From an uncultured Azospirillum sp. (GTDB lineage Bacteria; Pseudomonadota; Alphaproteobacteria; RF32; CAG-239): 5,931 nucleotides of DNA. The position numbers and the translations under genes were made by a program. Where the stretch lies: NCBI GenBank assembly GCA_902489675.1, contig CABUAP010000083.1, positions 1 to 5,931 on the forward strand, read 5' to 3'. The number at the start of each line of letters is the position of its first letter. Within the stretch, counting starts at the first letter, position 1. Shown here one piece after another: positions 1-5,053 of the stretch. The notes under the pieces were generated by a model. The model was not told the DNA's origin. It worked only from the letters and a program-made list of their open reading frames with translations, and searched no databases.

Positions 1-1
1 A

Positions 2-478
2 TGTTTATATGAAGAAATTGCTAAATTAACAAAATCAATTAGTGATACTTACCCTGGTCATAATGATTGGTTGTTTAACAAATTTATACCGGGTTTAAAA
101 GACGGTTCTCGAAAAATGGTTGTTGCATATGACGACTTGCGGAATCTTATGGGAGTTGCTCTTCTGAAAGACACAGAGGAAGAAAAGAAAATATGCTGTT
201 TATTTGTTCGGGAAGATTGTCGAGAAAATGGAATCGCAAATAATTTGATGAAAAAAAGTTGTGTGGTTTTGAAAACCAACAAGCCTCTGGTTACCGTTGC
301 AGATGGTAATCTTTCGCAATTACAAAGATTGCTGGATAAAAATAATTTTACATTTTCTTATAAAAAGAAGGGAGCTTACAAAGAAAATGATACTGAAAAT
401 TATTTTAATAATGAAGCTACGGAAGTATTAAAGAAAAGTATTTTAGCCCCTTTGTTAGCGCGTCAGTCAAGACAATAA
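2..478 (+). CDS. GNAT-family N-acetyltransferase, 5'-truncated by window edge
   Basis: The frame is open from base 2 to the stop at 476-478, giving 158 residues of a protein whose start lies upstream. The ATG at base 1 is in another frame and stops at once. What is seen: a beta-strand pattern (RKMVVAYDD, LMGVALLKD, KKICCLFV) followed by the acetyl-CoA-binding signature R-E-N-G-I-A at bases 221-238, matching the GNAT motif Q/R-x-x-G-x-G/A. After it comes KPLVTVAD and a C-terminal part resembling GNAT proteins that end in a Tyr/Phe-Asn segment (ENYFN). GNAT enzymes transfer acetyl from acetyl-CoA to an amine of a small molecule or protein; the substrate cannot be read here. Codon use is visibly AT-rich compared with enolase and the deaminase, which hints at a different origin. 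No partner gene is visible. Confidence 0.72.
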   Translation, partial: CLYEEIAKLTKSISDTYPGHNDWLFNKFIPGLKDGSRKMVVAYDDLRNLMGVALLKDTEEEKKICCLFVREDCRENGIANNLMKKSCVVLKTNKPLVTVADGNLSQLQRLLDKNNFTFSYKKKGAYKENDTENYFNNEATEVLKKSILAPLLARQSRQ

Positions 479-503
479 CAGAAGAATAATTTGCATTCAA
501 AGC

Positions 504-543
504 TTGATGTCGTAAGGAAACGGCATTAACTGATGTCTTTTTT
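504..543 (+). terminator. possible weak terminator after the GNAT gene
   Basis: A 9-bp stem (504-512 with 521-529, two G-U pairs, 8-nt loop) lies 25 bases after the GNAT stop. The T-run (538-543) begins 8 bases after the stem, which is further than in a normal intrinsic terminator, so this is only a candidate. Confidence 0.25.
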
Positions 544-721
544 GAAGTCTTCCTGTTTGCGGGGAATGTTTGTTTTTGAGCTATCGGCCAGGGAGGTTGA
601 TGGCTTTATTTGCTGTGTTCTTTGTTGTGGGGGGATGGCGGTTGCTGCCGGGTTGTAAGGGATGGGGCAGCAGCCGGCGATTGGTGGCAGGGTATAAATT
701 TTTGCTTTATGCAATAAACGG
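544..721. other. intergenic stretch without a supportable gene
   Basis: I see no convincing coding region here. The only open frame on the minus strand (526-714) starts with TTG and reads as a low-complexity Pro/Ser/Gln-rich peptide without a ribosome site. A 7-bp inverted repeat (643-649 with 666-672, TGCTGCC/GGCAGCA, 16-nt loop) is present but no T-run follows it. The stretch is more G-rich than the GNAT gene before it. Confidence 0.4.
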
Positions 722-750
722 TTGCATTTTGTTCATGGTTATGCTATAAA
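722..750 (+). promoter_or_regulatory. sigma-70-type promoter with extended -10
   Basis: TTGCAT (722-727) and TATAAA (745-750) are separated by exactly 17 bases. TGC immediately precedes the -10 box, which is an extended -10 motif. Transcription would start near base 757 and run into the structured region that ends at the 924-960 terminator. No protein gene follows, which supports a small-RNA promoter. Confidence 0.6.
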
Positions 751-884
751 ATTACTGTCGCAATTTTTAGCGGCGTTATTATTGAAGCCCAGGGGAATCG
801 AATCCCTCAGCGAGAAACATTGCCAAGTGTTTGTGGCGAAAGTTGGTGCTCTTCTTTATGGAGGAGTGCCACGAATAAGGCATG

Positions 885-932
885 CCAAATAAGTGGCTGC
901 ACCTCGCTGTGTATTCGAAGCTCCTCCACCTT
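885..932 (+). repeat. imperfect direct repeat, copy A
   Basis: This is paired with copy B at 994-1040. The two match at about 38 of 45 aligned positions, with an identical 18-base core at 908-925. Copy A runs into the 5' arm of the 924-960 terminator. Confidence 0.75.
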
Positions 933-960
933 AAAGCGTTTGCGAAGGTGGAGTTTTTTT
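924..960 (+). terminator. strong Rho-independent terminator
   Basis: The stem CTCCACCTT (924-932) pairs perfectly with AAGGTGGAG (945-953) across a 12-nt loop and is followed directly by seven T (954-960). It would end the putative small RNA starting near 757. Confidence 0.85.
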
Positions 961-993
961 GTATACCGAATGTCGGTGCGCCTGTCGGCAAGT

Positions 994-1040
994 CCAATAA
1001 GCGGCTGCATCTTAGTGTGTATTCGAAGCTCCTTCGCCTT
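994..1040 (+). repeat. imperfect direct repeat, copy B
   Basis: Copy B is the second copy of 885-932, with its 18-base identical core at 1016-1033, exactly 108 bases after that of copy A. A T-run (1053-1058) also follows, but the terminator stem has decayed: only about four pairs remain between CGCC (1035-1038) and GGTG (1049-1052). Copy B therefore looks like a degenerate duplicate of the small-RNA 3' end. Confidence 0.7.
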
Positions 1041-1098
1041 GCAAGAGTGGTGTTTTTTATAAAAGACCATATTTTTTTAAGGGGAAATTAACCAAAAC

Positions 1099-1135
1099 CG
1101 ATTTATGCTTGATTTGGTTTTTTAAGCATAAACCG
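1099..1135. repeat. inverted repeat upstream of the second structured RNA
   Basis: Bases 1099-1110 and 1124-1135 are inverted copies matching at 11 of 12 positions (core TTTATGCTT/AAGCATAAA) around a 13-base centre. A second, overlapping 7-bp inverted repeat (1090-1096 with 1113-1119) precedes a T-run at 1118-1123. The stretch could be an operator over the promoter of the next RNA, or a weak AT-rich terminator. Confidence 0.45.
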
Positions 1136-1149
1136 TTTATTATTATAAA
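1121..1149 (+). promoter_or_regulatory. candidate promoter for the XRE leader RNA
   Basis: TATAAA (1144-1149) is a good -10 box. With a 17-base spacer the -35 position reads TTTAAG (1121-1126), which is poor and overlaps the 1099-1135 inverted repeat. A weak -35 under an inverted repeat would suit a regulated promoter. The expected start is near 1155. Confidence 0.3.
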
Positions 1150-1150
1150 A

Positions 1151-1358
1151 CTGTCGGGAGTTCCATCCCACATAGTGTGATGACAATGGTCATACGCCCC
1201 CGTTGTGTTTCTTCTCCTCGAAAGCAGGGAAGGAGTACAACGAACTAAGCTTCATTGGACTCGTAAGGGCTTCTTTTGAGGACGAATAAGTGTTGCTGGT
1301 GATGCAGTATGGAAAACTCCTTCCTTCTTTCGGGGACCCGAAAGGAGGAGATTTTTTT
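1151..1358 (+). ncRNA. structured leader RNA or sRNA ending in a terminator just before the XRE gene
   Basis: About 208 bases without a usable reading frame fold extensively. Helix 1175-1178/1194-1197 plus 1180-1184/1189-1193 has an AATG loop and one bulged G. A long arm is closed by CGTTGT (1201-1206) with ACAACG (1237-1242) and contains an inner stem (1211-1218 with 1227-1235, one bulge). A smaller arm is 1261-1264/1282-1285 with 1270-1273/1278-1281. A possible closing pairing is TTCCAT (1161-1166) with ATGGAA (1309-1314). The 3' end is an intrinsic terminator whose 5' arm is also complementary to 1226-1236, giving two exclusive folds. The XRE start codon is 28 bases after the T-run, so this could be an attenuated leader of that gene or an independent stable RNA. 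I do not recognise the family. Confidence 0.45.
1317..1358 (+). terminator. Rho-independent terminator between structured RNA and XRE gene
   Basis: CTCCTT (1317-1322) pairs with GAGGAG (1345-1350), and CTTTCGG (1327-1333) with CCGAAAG (1338-1344) across a GGAC loop, leaving a four-base bulge on the 5' side. A single A and seven T (1352-1358) follow. An ATG-initiated frame starting at 1309 would read through it, which argues that the XRE protein starts later, at 1387. Confidence 0.75.
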
Positions 1359-1386
1359 CCATTCATTTTTATCAGGAAACAAAGTT

Positions 1387-1917
1387 ATGCTTAAATCTCC
1401 CCAAAAATTTTCTACTCCGATTATCAAATCTAAAAAAATTTCGCGCGGCCGATTGGCCGACGGGCAACCCAATCCGGTAGATGTCTATGTCGGTCTGCGT
1501 CTTCGTCTTCGGCGTCAGCAGTTAAATTACAGTCAGGAACAGGTGGCCGGTATGTTGGGCTTAAGCTTTCAGCAGATTCAGAAGTATGAGCGCGGTACCA
1601 ACCGGATCGGTGCTTCCCGCTTATGGGATTTTTCTCTTATTCTTAAAGTGCCGGTGCAATATTTTTTCCAAGGCATGGGTGAGGATGTAATCAATCGCTC
1701 GCTGCTGATGAATTTTCACACTGTTGAGGAAGTGCGGAAAATGATAGAAAATCTTCCGTCAATGATCGATCCGATGTTGCGCAACGAAAATATTCGCTTG
1801 GTCAATACCGTCGATAATCCGAAGATCGCCGGCTTGATATGCGAGCTGATTAAAGAAATCAAAAACAGCTGCCTTTCCTATGTTCCGGCGGAAAAGAAAA
1901 ATTCTGCCGGAGTATAA
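1387..1917 (+). CDS. XRE/Cro-family helix-turn-helix transcriptional regulator
   Basis: The product has 176 residues and is probably a cytoplasmic DNA-binding protein. An HTH_3 (XRE/Cro) domain spans about residues 36-95: VGLRLRLRR opens helix 1, then SQEQVAGMLGLS and FQQIQKYERG form the helix-turn-helix, then RIGASRLWDFSLILKVPVQYFF. This arrangement is frequent in alphaproteobacterial regulators. Residues 110-160 are helical and charged and could mediate dimerisation or ligand sensing. I place the start at 1387 because AGGAAA (1373-1378) is well spaced ahead of it. The frame extends in-frame to an ATG at 1309, but that codon has no ribosome site and lies inside the preceding RNA and its terminator. 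A 9-bp hairpin (1884-1892 with 1903-1911) sits at the end of the gene without a T-run. A likely target is the palindrome at 1973-1985, 55 bases downstream. Confidence 0.85.
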   Translation: MLKSPQKFSTPIIKSKKISRGRLADGQPNPVDVYVGLRLRLRRQQLNYSQEQVAGMLGLSFQQIQKYERGTNRIGASRLWDFSLILKVPVQYFFQGMGEDVINRSLLMNFHTVEEVRKMIENLPSMIDPMLRNENIRLVNTVDNPKIAGLICELIKEIKNSCLSYVPAEKKNSAGV

Positions 1918-1940
1918 AAATATTTGTTGTTGACCATTAT

Positions 1941-1970
1941 TTGAGAAAAAAATTGACTTTTGTCTAAAAT
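1941..1970 (+). promoter_or_regulatory. candidate promoter for the DUF1566-like gene pair
   Basis: TTGAGA (1941-1946) and TAAAAT (1965-1970) are 18 bases apart, putting the start near 1977, inside the palindrome at 1973-1985. A better -35 match, TTGACT (1953-1958), is also present but has no -10 box at normal spacing. Confidence 0.4.
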
Positions 1971-1972
1971 GG

Positions 1973-1985
1973 TGTCACAGTGACA
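1973..1985. promoter_or_regulatory. palindromic operator candidate TGTCAC-A-GTGACA
   Basis: This is a perfect 6-bp inverted repeat around one central base, between the XRE gene and the gene that follows it and at the predicted transcription start. Short perfect palindromes in this position are typical binding sites of dimeric XRE-family repressors. Binding by the adjacent regulator is inferred. Confidence 0.5.
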
Positions 1986-2026
1986 AGGTATGAAACAATT
2001 ATTAAAAAAATTATATGGAAAAAGTT

Positions 2027-2446
2027 ATGTTGCCTTGTTCACTGCTCTATTTGAACGGTATGGTTGCAAATGAGTTGCTGAAAGGGGAAAAAGTTATTGC
2101 CATCGTGGTTGAAAATACATTGATGGGGTTGAAAAACCAAATTCGTGCTTCTTACCACGGAGCGGAAAGAGAGTGCGAATCGTTGACGTTTGCCGATGGG
2201 CATTACGGGTATCTTGCTTTGAAAAAAGAGTTTGAACTTTGGGTTGCGCATCGGGAGGAAATTAACCAAACGGTGAAAATTCTGCGCGAAAACGGCGTCA
2301 ATGCCGATTTTTTACTTGCAGGCACGGCCTATTGGACAGCCAGCGGTAATAAGTTTTATGCTTATGTTGTCAATGCGTCTTCCGGTTATGTGTTGATGCA
2401 GGACAAAGGCAGTTCTTATGTTTCACGACCGGCAATCGGAAAGTAA
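2027..2446 (+). CDS. DUF1566-like (C-type-lectin-like fold) protein of unknown function
   Basis: The product has 139 residues from the ATG at 2027, which has GGAAAAAG at 2017-2024. An in-frame ATG at 2015 adds MEKV but lacks a ribosome site, so I prefer 2027. The C-terminal half fits the pattern of DUF1566/Lcl-type domains. A helix with E-E-I-N (bases 2255-2266) comes first, then a spacer, then YWTAS (2330-2344). Next is a strand pattern YAYVVNASSGYVLMQDK, and the end is SRPAIGK; typical members read YWSSTE ... VN..G ... K ... VRPV. The proximal segment VIAIVVEN and ECESL also fits loosely. No signal peptide or membrane segment is seen. Such domains adopt a C-type-lectin-like fold and often bind ligands or surfaces, but the role here is unknown. 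The next gene overlaps or follows within 16 bases, so they are probably co-transcribed. Confidence 0.62.
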   Translation: MLPCSLLYLNGMVANELLKGEKVIAIVVENTLMGLKNQIRASYHGAERECESLTFADGHYGYLALKKEFELWVAHREEINQTVKILRENGVNADFLLAGTAYWTASGNKFYAYVVNASSGYVLMQDKGSSYVSRPAIGK

Positions 2447-2960
2447 TTTTAAATTTTGGCTTATGGATATTATTAAATTTGAAAAAATTTATGCGGAGCT
2501 CATTGCCCAAGGCATTAACCCGTCGGAATTCAGCGCATGGCTCGTTTCGTTTGATCGTCGGCAGCCGTATGCGCCGCCCCGTTCCAGTTTGCAGGCTTGG
2601 CCGGCGTTTGTTTATGTCTATGATGAGTTTGAAAGTGCCGCTTTTTACAGCGATACTCAACTCTCGGGCATAAGAATTGCCAAAGACCTGACGCTCAGTA
2701 CCAATATGCAGCTATGCGGGTGCGATGCTCTCTATGCCGAGGAATATGCAGAACTGTTGTCTTATGATGAACTGATGTTGACGGTTTCTCAGCTGCCGAA
2801 AATCAATGCAGTGCTGGAAGCGGCCAACCTGTCACTCATCCCGATCACACGGTCGTTCTGGTGCAAGTTGGAAGGAAAACCGGAGCCGGTTGTGTTGTGT
2901 AATGGCAAAATTTGTCATGAAGCAGCCCAAAACAGCGGTGTGTTGCTGAAAATTCCTTAG
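2418..2960 (+). CDS. uncharacterised protein, probable diverged DUF1566-like paralogue of the preceding gene
   Basis: The product has 180 residues from ATG 2418 (AAAGG at 2404-2408), overlapping the previous gene by 29 bases. The alternative ATG at 2463 gives 165 residues (MDIIKFEKIYAEL...), begins 16 bases after the previous stop and has no clear ribosome site, so it would rely on coupling. The start is undecided. The C-terminal part (residues about 115-179, numbering from 2418) can be laid over its neighbour: DEL, then KINAVLE, SFWCKLEG, PVVLCNGKI and VLLKI correspond to FEL, EINQTVK, AYWTASG, YVVNASSGYV and VSRPAI. This is a weak, pattern-level similarity. Five cysteines and no signal peptide are seen. 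Function is unknown. A strong terminator begins 27 bases after the stop. Confidence 0.6.
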   Translation: MFHDRQSESNFKFWLMDIIKFEKIYAELIAQGINPSEFSAWLVSFDRRQPYAPPRSSLQAWPAFVYVYDEFESAAFYSDTQLSGIRIAKDLTLSTNMQLCGCDALYAEEYAELLSYDELMLTVSQLPKINAVLEAANLSLIPITRSFWCKLEGKPEPVVLCNGKICHEAAQNSGVLLKIP

Positions 2961-2987
2961 GAACAAAACGGGAAAACTGTATTTATC

Positions 2988-3021
2988 AAAAGCGTGTCGG
3001 AGAAATCCGGCCGCTTTTTTT
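2988..3021 (+). terminator. Rho-independent terminator closing the XRE/DUF1566-like block
   Basis: The stem AAAGCG-GTCGGA (2989-3001, with T2995 bulged) pairs with TCCGGCCGC plus the first T of the tail (3006-3017) across a GAAA loop, and seven T (3015-3021) follow. It isolates the block from the convergent enolase gene. Confidence 0.8.
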
Positions 3022-3079
3022 GTGCCGTACGATTGGGGCAGCAGATAAAAAAAGTTCATTGGTTTGTCAGATAGGATAT

Positions 3080-3110
3080 AAAAAAATCCCGCATCGTTTG
3101 ATGCGGGATT
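3080..3110 (-). terminator. eno: enolase Rho-independent terminator
   Basis: A perfect 11-bp stem (3085-3095 with 3100-3110, loop GTTT) lies 25 bases beyond the enolase stop. On the minus strand it is followed by a run of seven U (bases 3086-3080). The plus strand also has four T after the stem, so it may act in both directions. Confidence 0.88.
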
Positions 3111-3134
3111 TTGGCTTTTTGATCCTCAAAAAAA

Positions 3135-4412
3135 TTATTTTTTCAGGATGGATTTGCCGGCGAACAGAGCAACATCGCCCAATTCTTCTTCAATACGAAT
3201 CAGCTGATTGTATTTGGCCATACGGTCGGTTCTGGACATCGAACCGGTTTTGATCTGGCCGCAGTTGGTTGCAACCGCAATGTCGGCAATCGTGGTATCT
3301 TCGGTTTCGCCCGAACGGTGGGACAAAACGGCGGTGTATTTGTTGCGCTGAGCAAGGTCTACCGCTTTCAGGGTTTCGCTCAACGAACCGATTTGGTTAA
3401 CTTTGACCAAGATCGAGTTGGCAACGCCTTTTTCAATACCCATGGCCAAGCGTTTCGGGTTGGTAACGAACAGATCGTCGCCGACCAGCTGAACTTTGTC
3501 GCCGATCGCTTCGGTCAGCATTTTCCAGCCTTCCCAGTCATCTTCGGCCATACCGTCTTCGATGGAGAAAATCGGGAATTTTTCGCACAGGCCTTTGTAG
3601 AATTCAACCATTTCGGCGTTGGTGTAGGATTTGCCTTCACCGGTCATTTCGTATTTGCCGTCTTTGTAAAATTCGGAAGAAGCGGCGTCAATAGCCAAAA
3701 CAACGTCTTCACCCGGTTTGAAGCCGGCGTCTTTGATCGATTCTACGATAAAGTTCAATGCTTCTTCCGCCGATTTCAGGTTAGGAGCAAAACCGCCTTC
3801 GTCACCAACATTGGTGTTGTGTCCGGCTGCTTTCAAATTTTTTTTCAGAGTGTGGAAAATTTCTGCGCCCCAGCGGATTGCTTCTTTAACCGAATCCGCG
3901 CCGACCGGCATGATCATGAATTCTTGAATGTCAATCGGATTGTCTGCGTGCTGGCCGCCGTTAACAATGTTCATCATCGGAACCGGCAGAGTGCGAGCCA
4001 TAGTGCCGCCAAGGTAGCGGTAGAGCGGGAGGCCGGCTTCTTCGGCCTGAGCTTTGGCAACGGCCAAAGATACAGCCAAAATAGCGTTGGCGCCGAGTTT
4101 GCCTTTGTTTTCGGTACCGTCGAGGTCGATCATGGTTTGGTCGATTTCGATCTGATCTTCGGCATCCAAGCCGGCCAGAGCGTCATAAATTTTGTCGTTG
4201 ACGTTTTCAACCGCTTTCAGAACGCCTTTGCCGCCGTAACGTTTTTTGTTGCCGTCACGGAGCTCTACGGCTTCATGCACGCCGGTTGATGCGCCGCTTG
4301 GTACCGCTGCGCGGCCAAAAGCACCGCTTTGCAGAACAACTTCGGCTTCAACCGTCGGATTGCCGCGGGAATCAAGAATTTCGCGGGCATGAATATCAAC
4401 AATTGCACTCAT
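3135..4412 (-). CDS. eno: enolase (phosphopyruvate hydratase)
   Basis: Enolase interconverts 2-phosphoglycerate and phosphoenolpyruvate in glycolysis and gluconeogenesis. It is a cytoplasmic Mg-dependent enzyme, and in many bacteria it is also found with the RNA degradosome. The 425 residues match the usual length of about 420-432. The N-terminal domain carries REILDSRGNPT (10-20) and the flexible SGAST loop (39-43). The TIM barrel shows H155 and E164 (QHADNPIDIQEF), E205 in GDEGG, metal ligands D242, E285 and D312, catalytic K337 in VKVNQIG, the SHRSGET segment (364-370) and K388 in IKTGS. All expected catalytic residues are present. The ATG at 4412 is preceded by AGGAG with six-base spacing. 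It is transcribed alone, divergent from the deaminase and convergent with the DUF1566-like pair. The sequence style is alphaproteobacterial. Confidence 0.98.
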   Translation of the reverse strand: MSAIVDIHAREILDSRGNPTVEAEVVLQSGAFGRAAVPSGASTGVHEAVELRDGNKKRYGGKGVLKAVENVNDKIYDALAGLDAEDQIEIDQTMIDLDGTENKGKLGANAILAVSLAVAKAQAEEAGLPLYRYLGGTMARTLPVPMMNIVNGGQHADNPIDIQEFMIMPVGADSVKEAIRWGAEIFHTLKKNLKAAGHNTNVGDEGGFAPNLKSAEEALNFIVESIKDAGFKPGEDVVLAIDAASSEFYKDGKYEMTGEGKSYTNAEMVEFYKGLCEKFPIFSIEDGMAEDDWEGWKMLTEAIGDKVQLVGDDLFVTNPKRLAMGIEKGVANSILVKVNQIGSLSETLKAVDLAQRNKYTAVLSHRSGETEDTTIADIAVATNCGQIKTGSMSRTDRMAKYNQLIRIEEELGDVALFAGKSILKK

Positions 4413-4575
4413 TTTTTTCTCCTAAAATTAAATTATCAAAACTGCATTTAACTTTGACTATTTTCGCTTATTTGTCAAGTGCGCGTATGGATTCATTGCA
4501 GAATTATAAAAAAATAATTGCAAAAACGGGGGCTGCGGGTAATATAAACAAAGAATTATCAACAGGGAGGTTCCG
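4413..4575. promoter_or_regulatory. divergent promoter region between enolase and the deaminase
   Basis: For the deaminase, TTGCAA (4518-4523) and TAATAT (4540-4545) are 16 bases apart, a reasonable sigma-70 promoter with a start near 4552. For enolase, the minus strand has a perfect TTGACA -35 box (4478-4473), but no good -10 box at 16-18 bases, so its promoter is only partly resolved. TTGAC (4454-4458) and GTCAA (4474-4478) form a small dyad around the TTGACA. Confidence 0.45.
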
Positions 4576-5031
4576 ATGTTTTCCGAAAAATGGCATTATC
4601 GCTTTATGGAAGTGGCAAAGCTGATTGCCACCTGGTCAAAAGATCCCAACACCAAAACCGGCGCAATTGTGGTCGGGCCGGATCGGGAAATTCGGGCAAC
4701 CGGTTATAACGGTTTGGTGCGTGGGGTAAACGACGATATCCCCGAACGGATGGCGCGTCCGACTAAATATGACTTTTTTGAGCACGCGGAAAGAAACGCG
4801 GTTTACAATGCCTGTCTGACCGGTACCTGTTTGAAGGGCTGCGTTCTTTATGCCACTCACCCGCCTTGCACCGATTGCGCCAGAGCGATCATTCAGGCCG
4901 GGATCAAGATGGTGGTGACCAATCGTCTGCCCGAAGATCCTCATGCGCCGGCCGGCGGTTGGCGGGATAAATTGGTTTATTCGGAGCAGATGTTCAGGGA
5001 AGCCGGAGTCGAATATAAGATTCTTGACTAA
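4576..5031 (+). CDS. dCMP deaminase family zinc-dependent deaminase
   Basis: The 151-residue cytoplasmic protein belongs to the cytidine/deoxycytidylate deaminase superfamily. Zinc ligands and the proton shuttle are visible: H70-A-E72 (HAERN) and P97-C98-T-D-C101 (PPCTDCA). The N-terminal region KDPNTKTGAIVV (residues 22-33) and TGYNGLVRGV (42-51) match the ComEB/dCMP deaminase subgroup, which converts dCMP to dUMP as a source of dTMP. The start ATG has a strong AGGGAGG site (4564-4570) five bases before it. The gene is divergent from enolase and probably transcribed from TTGCAA-N16-TAATAT. No dedicated terminator is seen after the stop. The subfamily call is good, but substrate preference (dCMP, or another cytosine nucleotide) is not proven by the motifs alone. 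Confidence 0.88.
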   Translation: MFSEKWHYRFMEVAKLIATWSKDPNTKTGAIVVGPDREIRATGYNGLVRGVNDDIPERMARPTKYDFFEHAERNAVYNACLTGTCLKGCVLYATHPPCTDCARAIIQAGIKMVVTNRLPEDPHAPAGGWRDKLVYSEQMFREAGVEYKILD

Positions 5032-5053
5032 AATAGGCGGGCTCCTCTTTAAA
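5024..5053 (+). promoter_or_regulatory. possible promoter for the response regulator
   Basis: TTGACT (5024-5029), at the very end of the deaminase gene, and TTTAAA (5048-5053) are 18 bases apart. No better pair was found in 5032-5167, though a second weak start or read-through from the deaminase is possible. Confidence 0.3.

Larger units (their letters stand above)
757..960 (+). ncRNA. putative small structured RNA, about 200 nt, family not recognised
   Basis: This stretch has a strong promoter in front and a perfect intrinsic terminator at its end, with no plausible reading frame filling the space. Several hairpins can be drawn. One is 815-821 with 826-832 (7 bp, GCCA loop). Another is 844-854 with 861-871 (11 bp, including G-U pairs at 847-868, 848-867 and 852-863). 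The third is the terminator stem. The G-U pairs are compatible only with transcription of the plus strand, because they become A-C mismatches on the other strand. Bases 791-807 carry a short stem-loop (ATCGAATCC) that looks superficially like a tRNA T-arm, but the G53-C61 pair and a CCA end are missing. I do not recognise 6S RNA, tmRNA, RNase P or SRP RNA signatures. Expression and function are inferred. Confidence 0.45.

Noticed and set aside
785..815. tRNA or tmRNA fragment suggested by the ATCGAATCC loop
   Set aside because: The stem is at best five pairs with one wobble, the invariant G53-C61 pair is missing, no CCA end or acceptor stem can be found on either strand, and no tmRNA tag reading frame is present.
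820..1091. Overlapping open frames on both strands across the repeat region
   Set aside because: They cross an intrinsic terminator and two repeat copies, lack ribosome sites and read as low-complexity peptides. The same-frame repeat on the minus strand is kept only as an observation.
1224..1236. SRP RNA-like GCAGGGAAGGAG segment
   Set aside because: It only loosely recalls the conserved GGAAGGAAGCAGCC of bacterial SRP RNA. The partner GUCAGG strand and apical loop are absent.
1990..2073. Mini-ORF of 27 residues (starts MKQLLKKLYGK) overlapping the start of the first DUF1566-like gene
   Set aside because: The AAGG before it is only one base from the ATG, it lies out of frame inside a better-supported gene, and no attenuation structure is visible.
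2027..2960. Diversity-generating retroelement target genes
   Set aside because: The lectin-like C-terminus invites the idea, but there is no reverse transcriptase, no template/variable repeat pair and no adenine-biased variation in the window.
3318..4289. Long 323-codon open frame on the plus strand opposite enolase
   Set aside because: It is the antisense shadow of a highly biased, fully intact enolase gene. The peptide is rich in F/V/N/G repeats with no family resemblance and no ribosome site.
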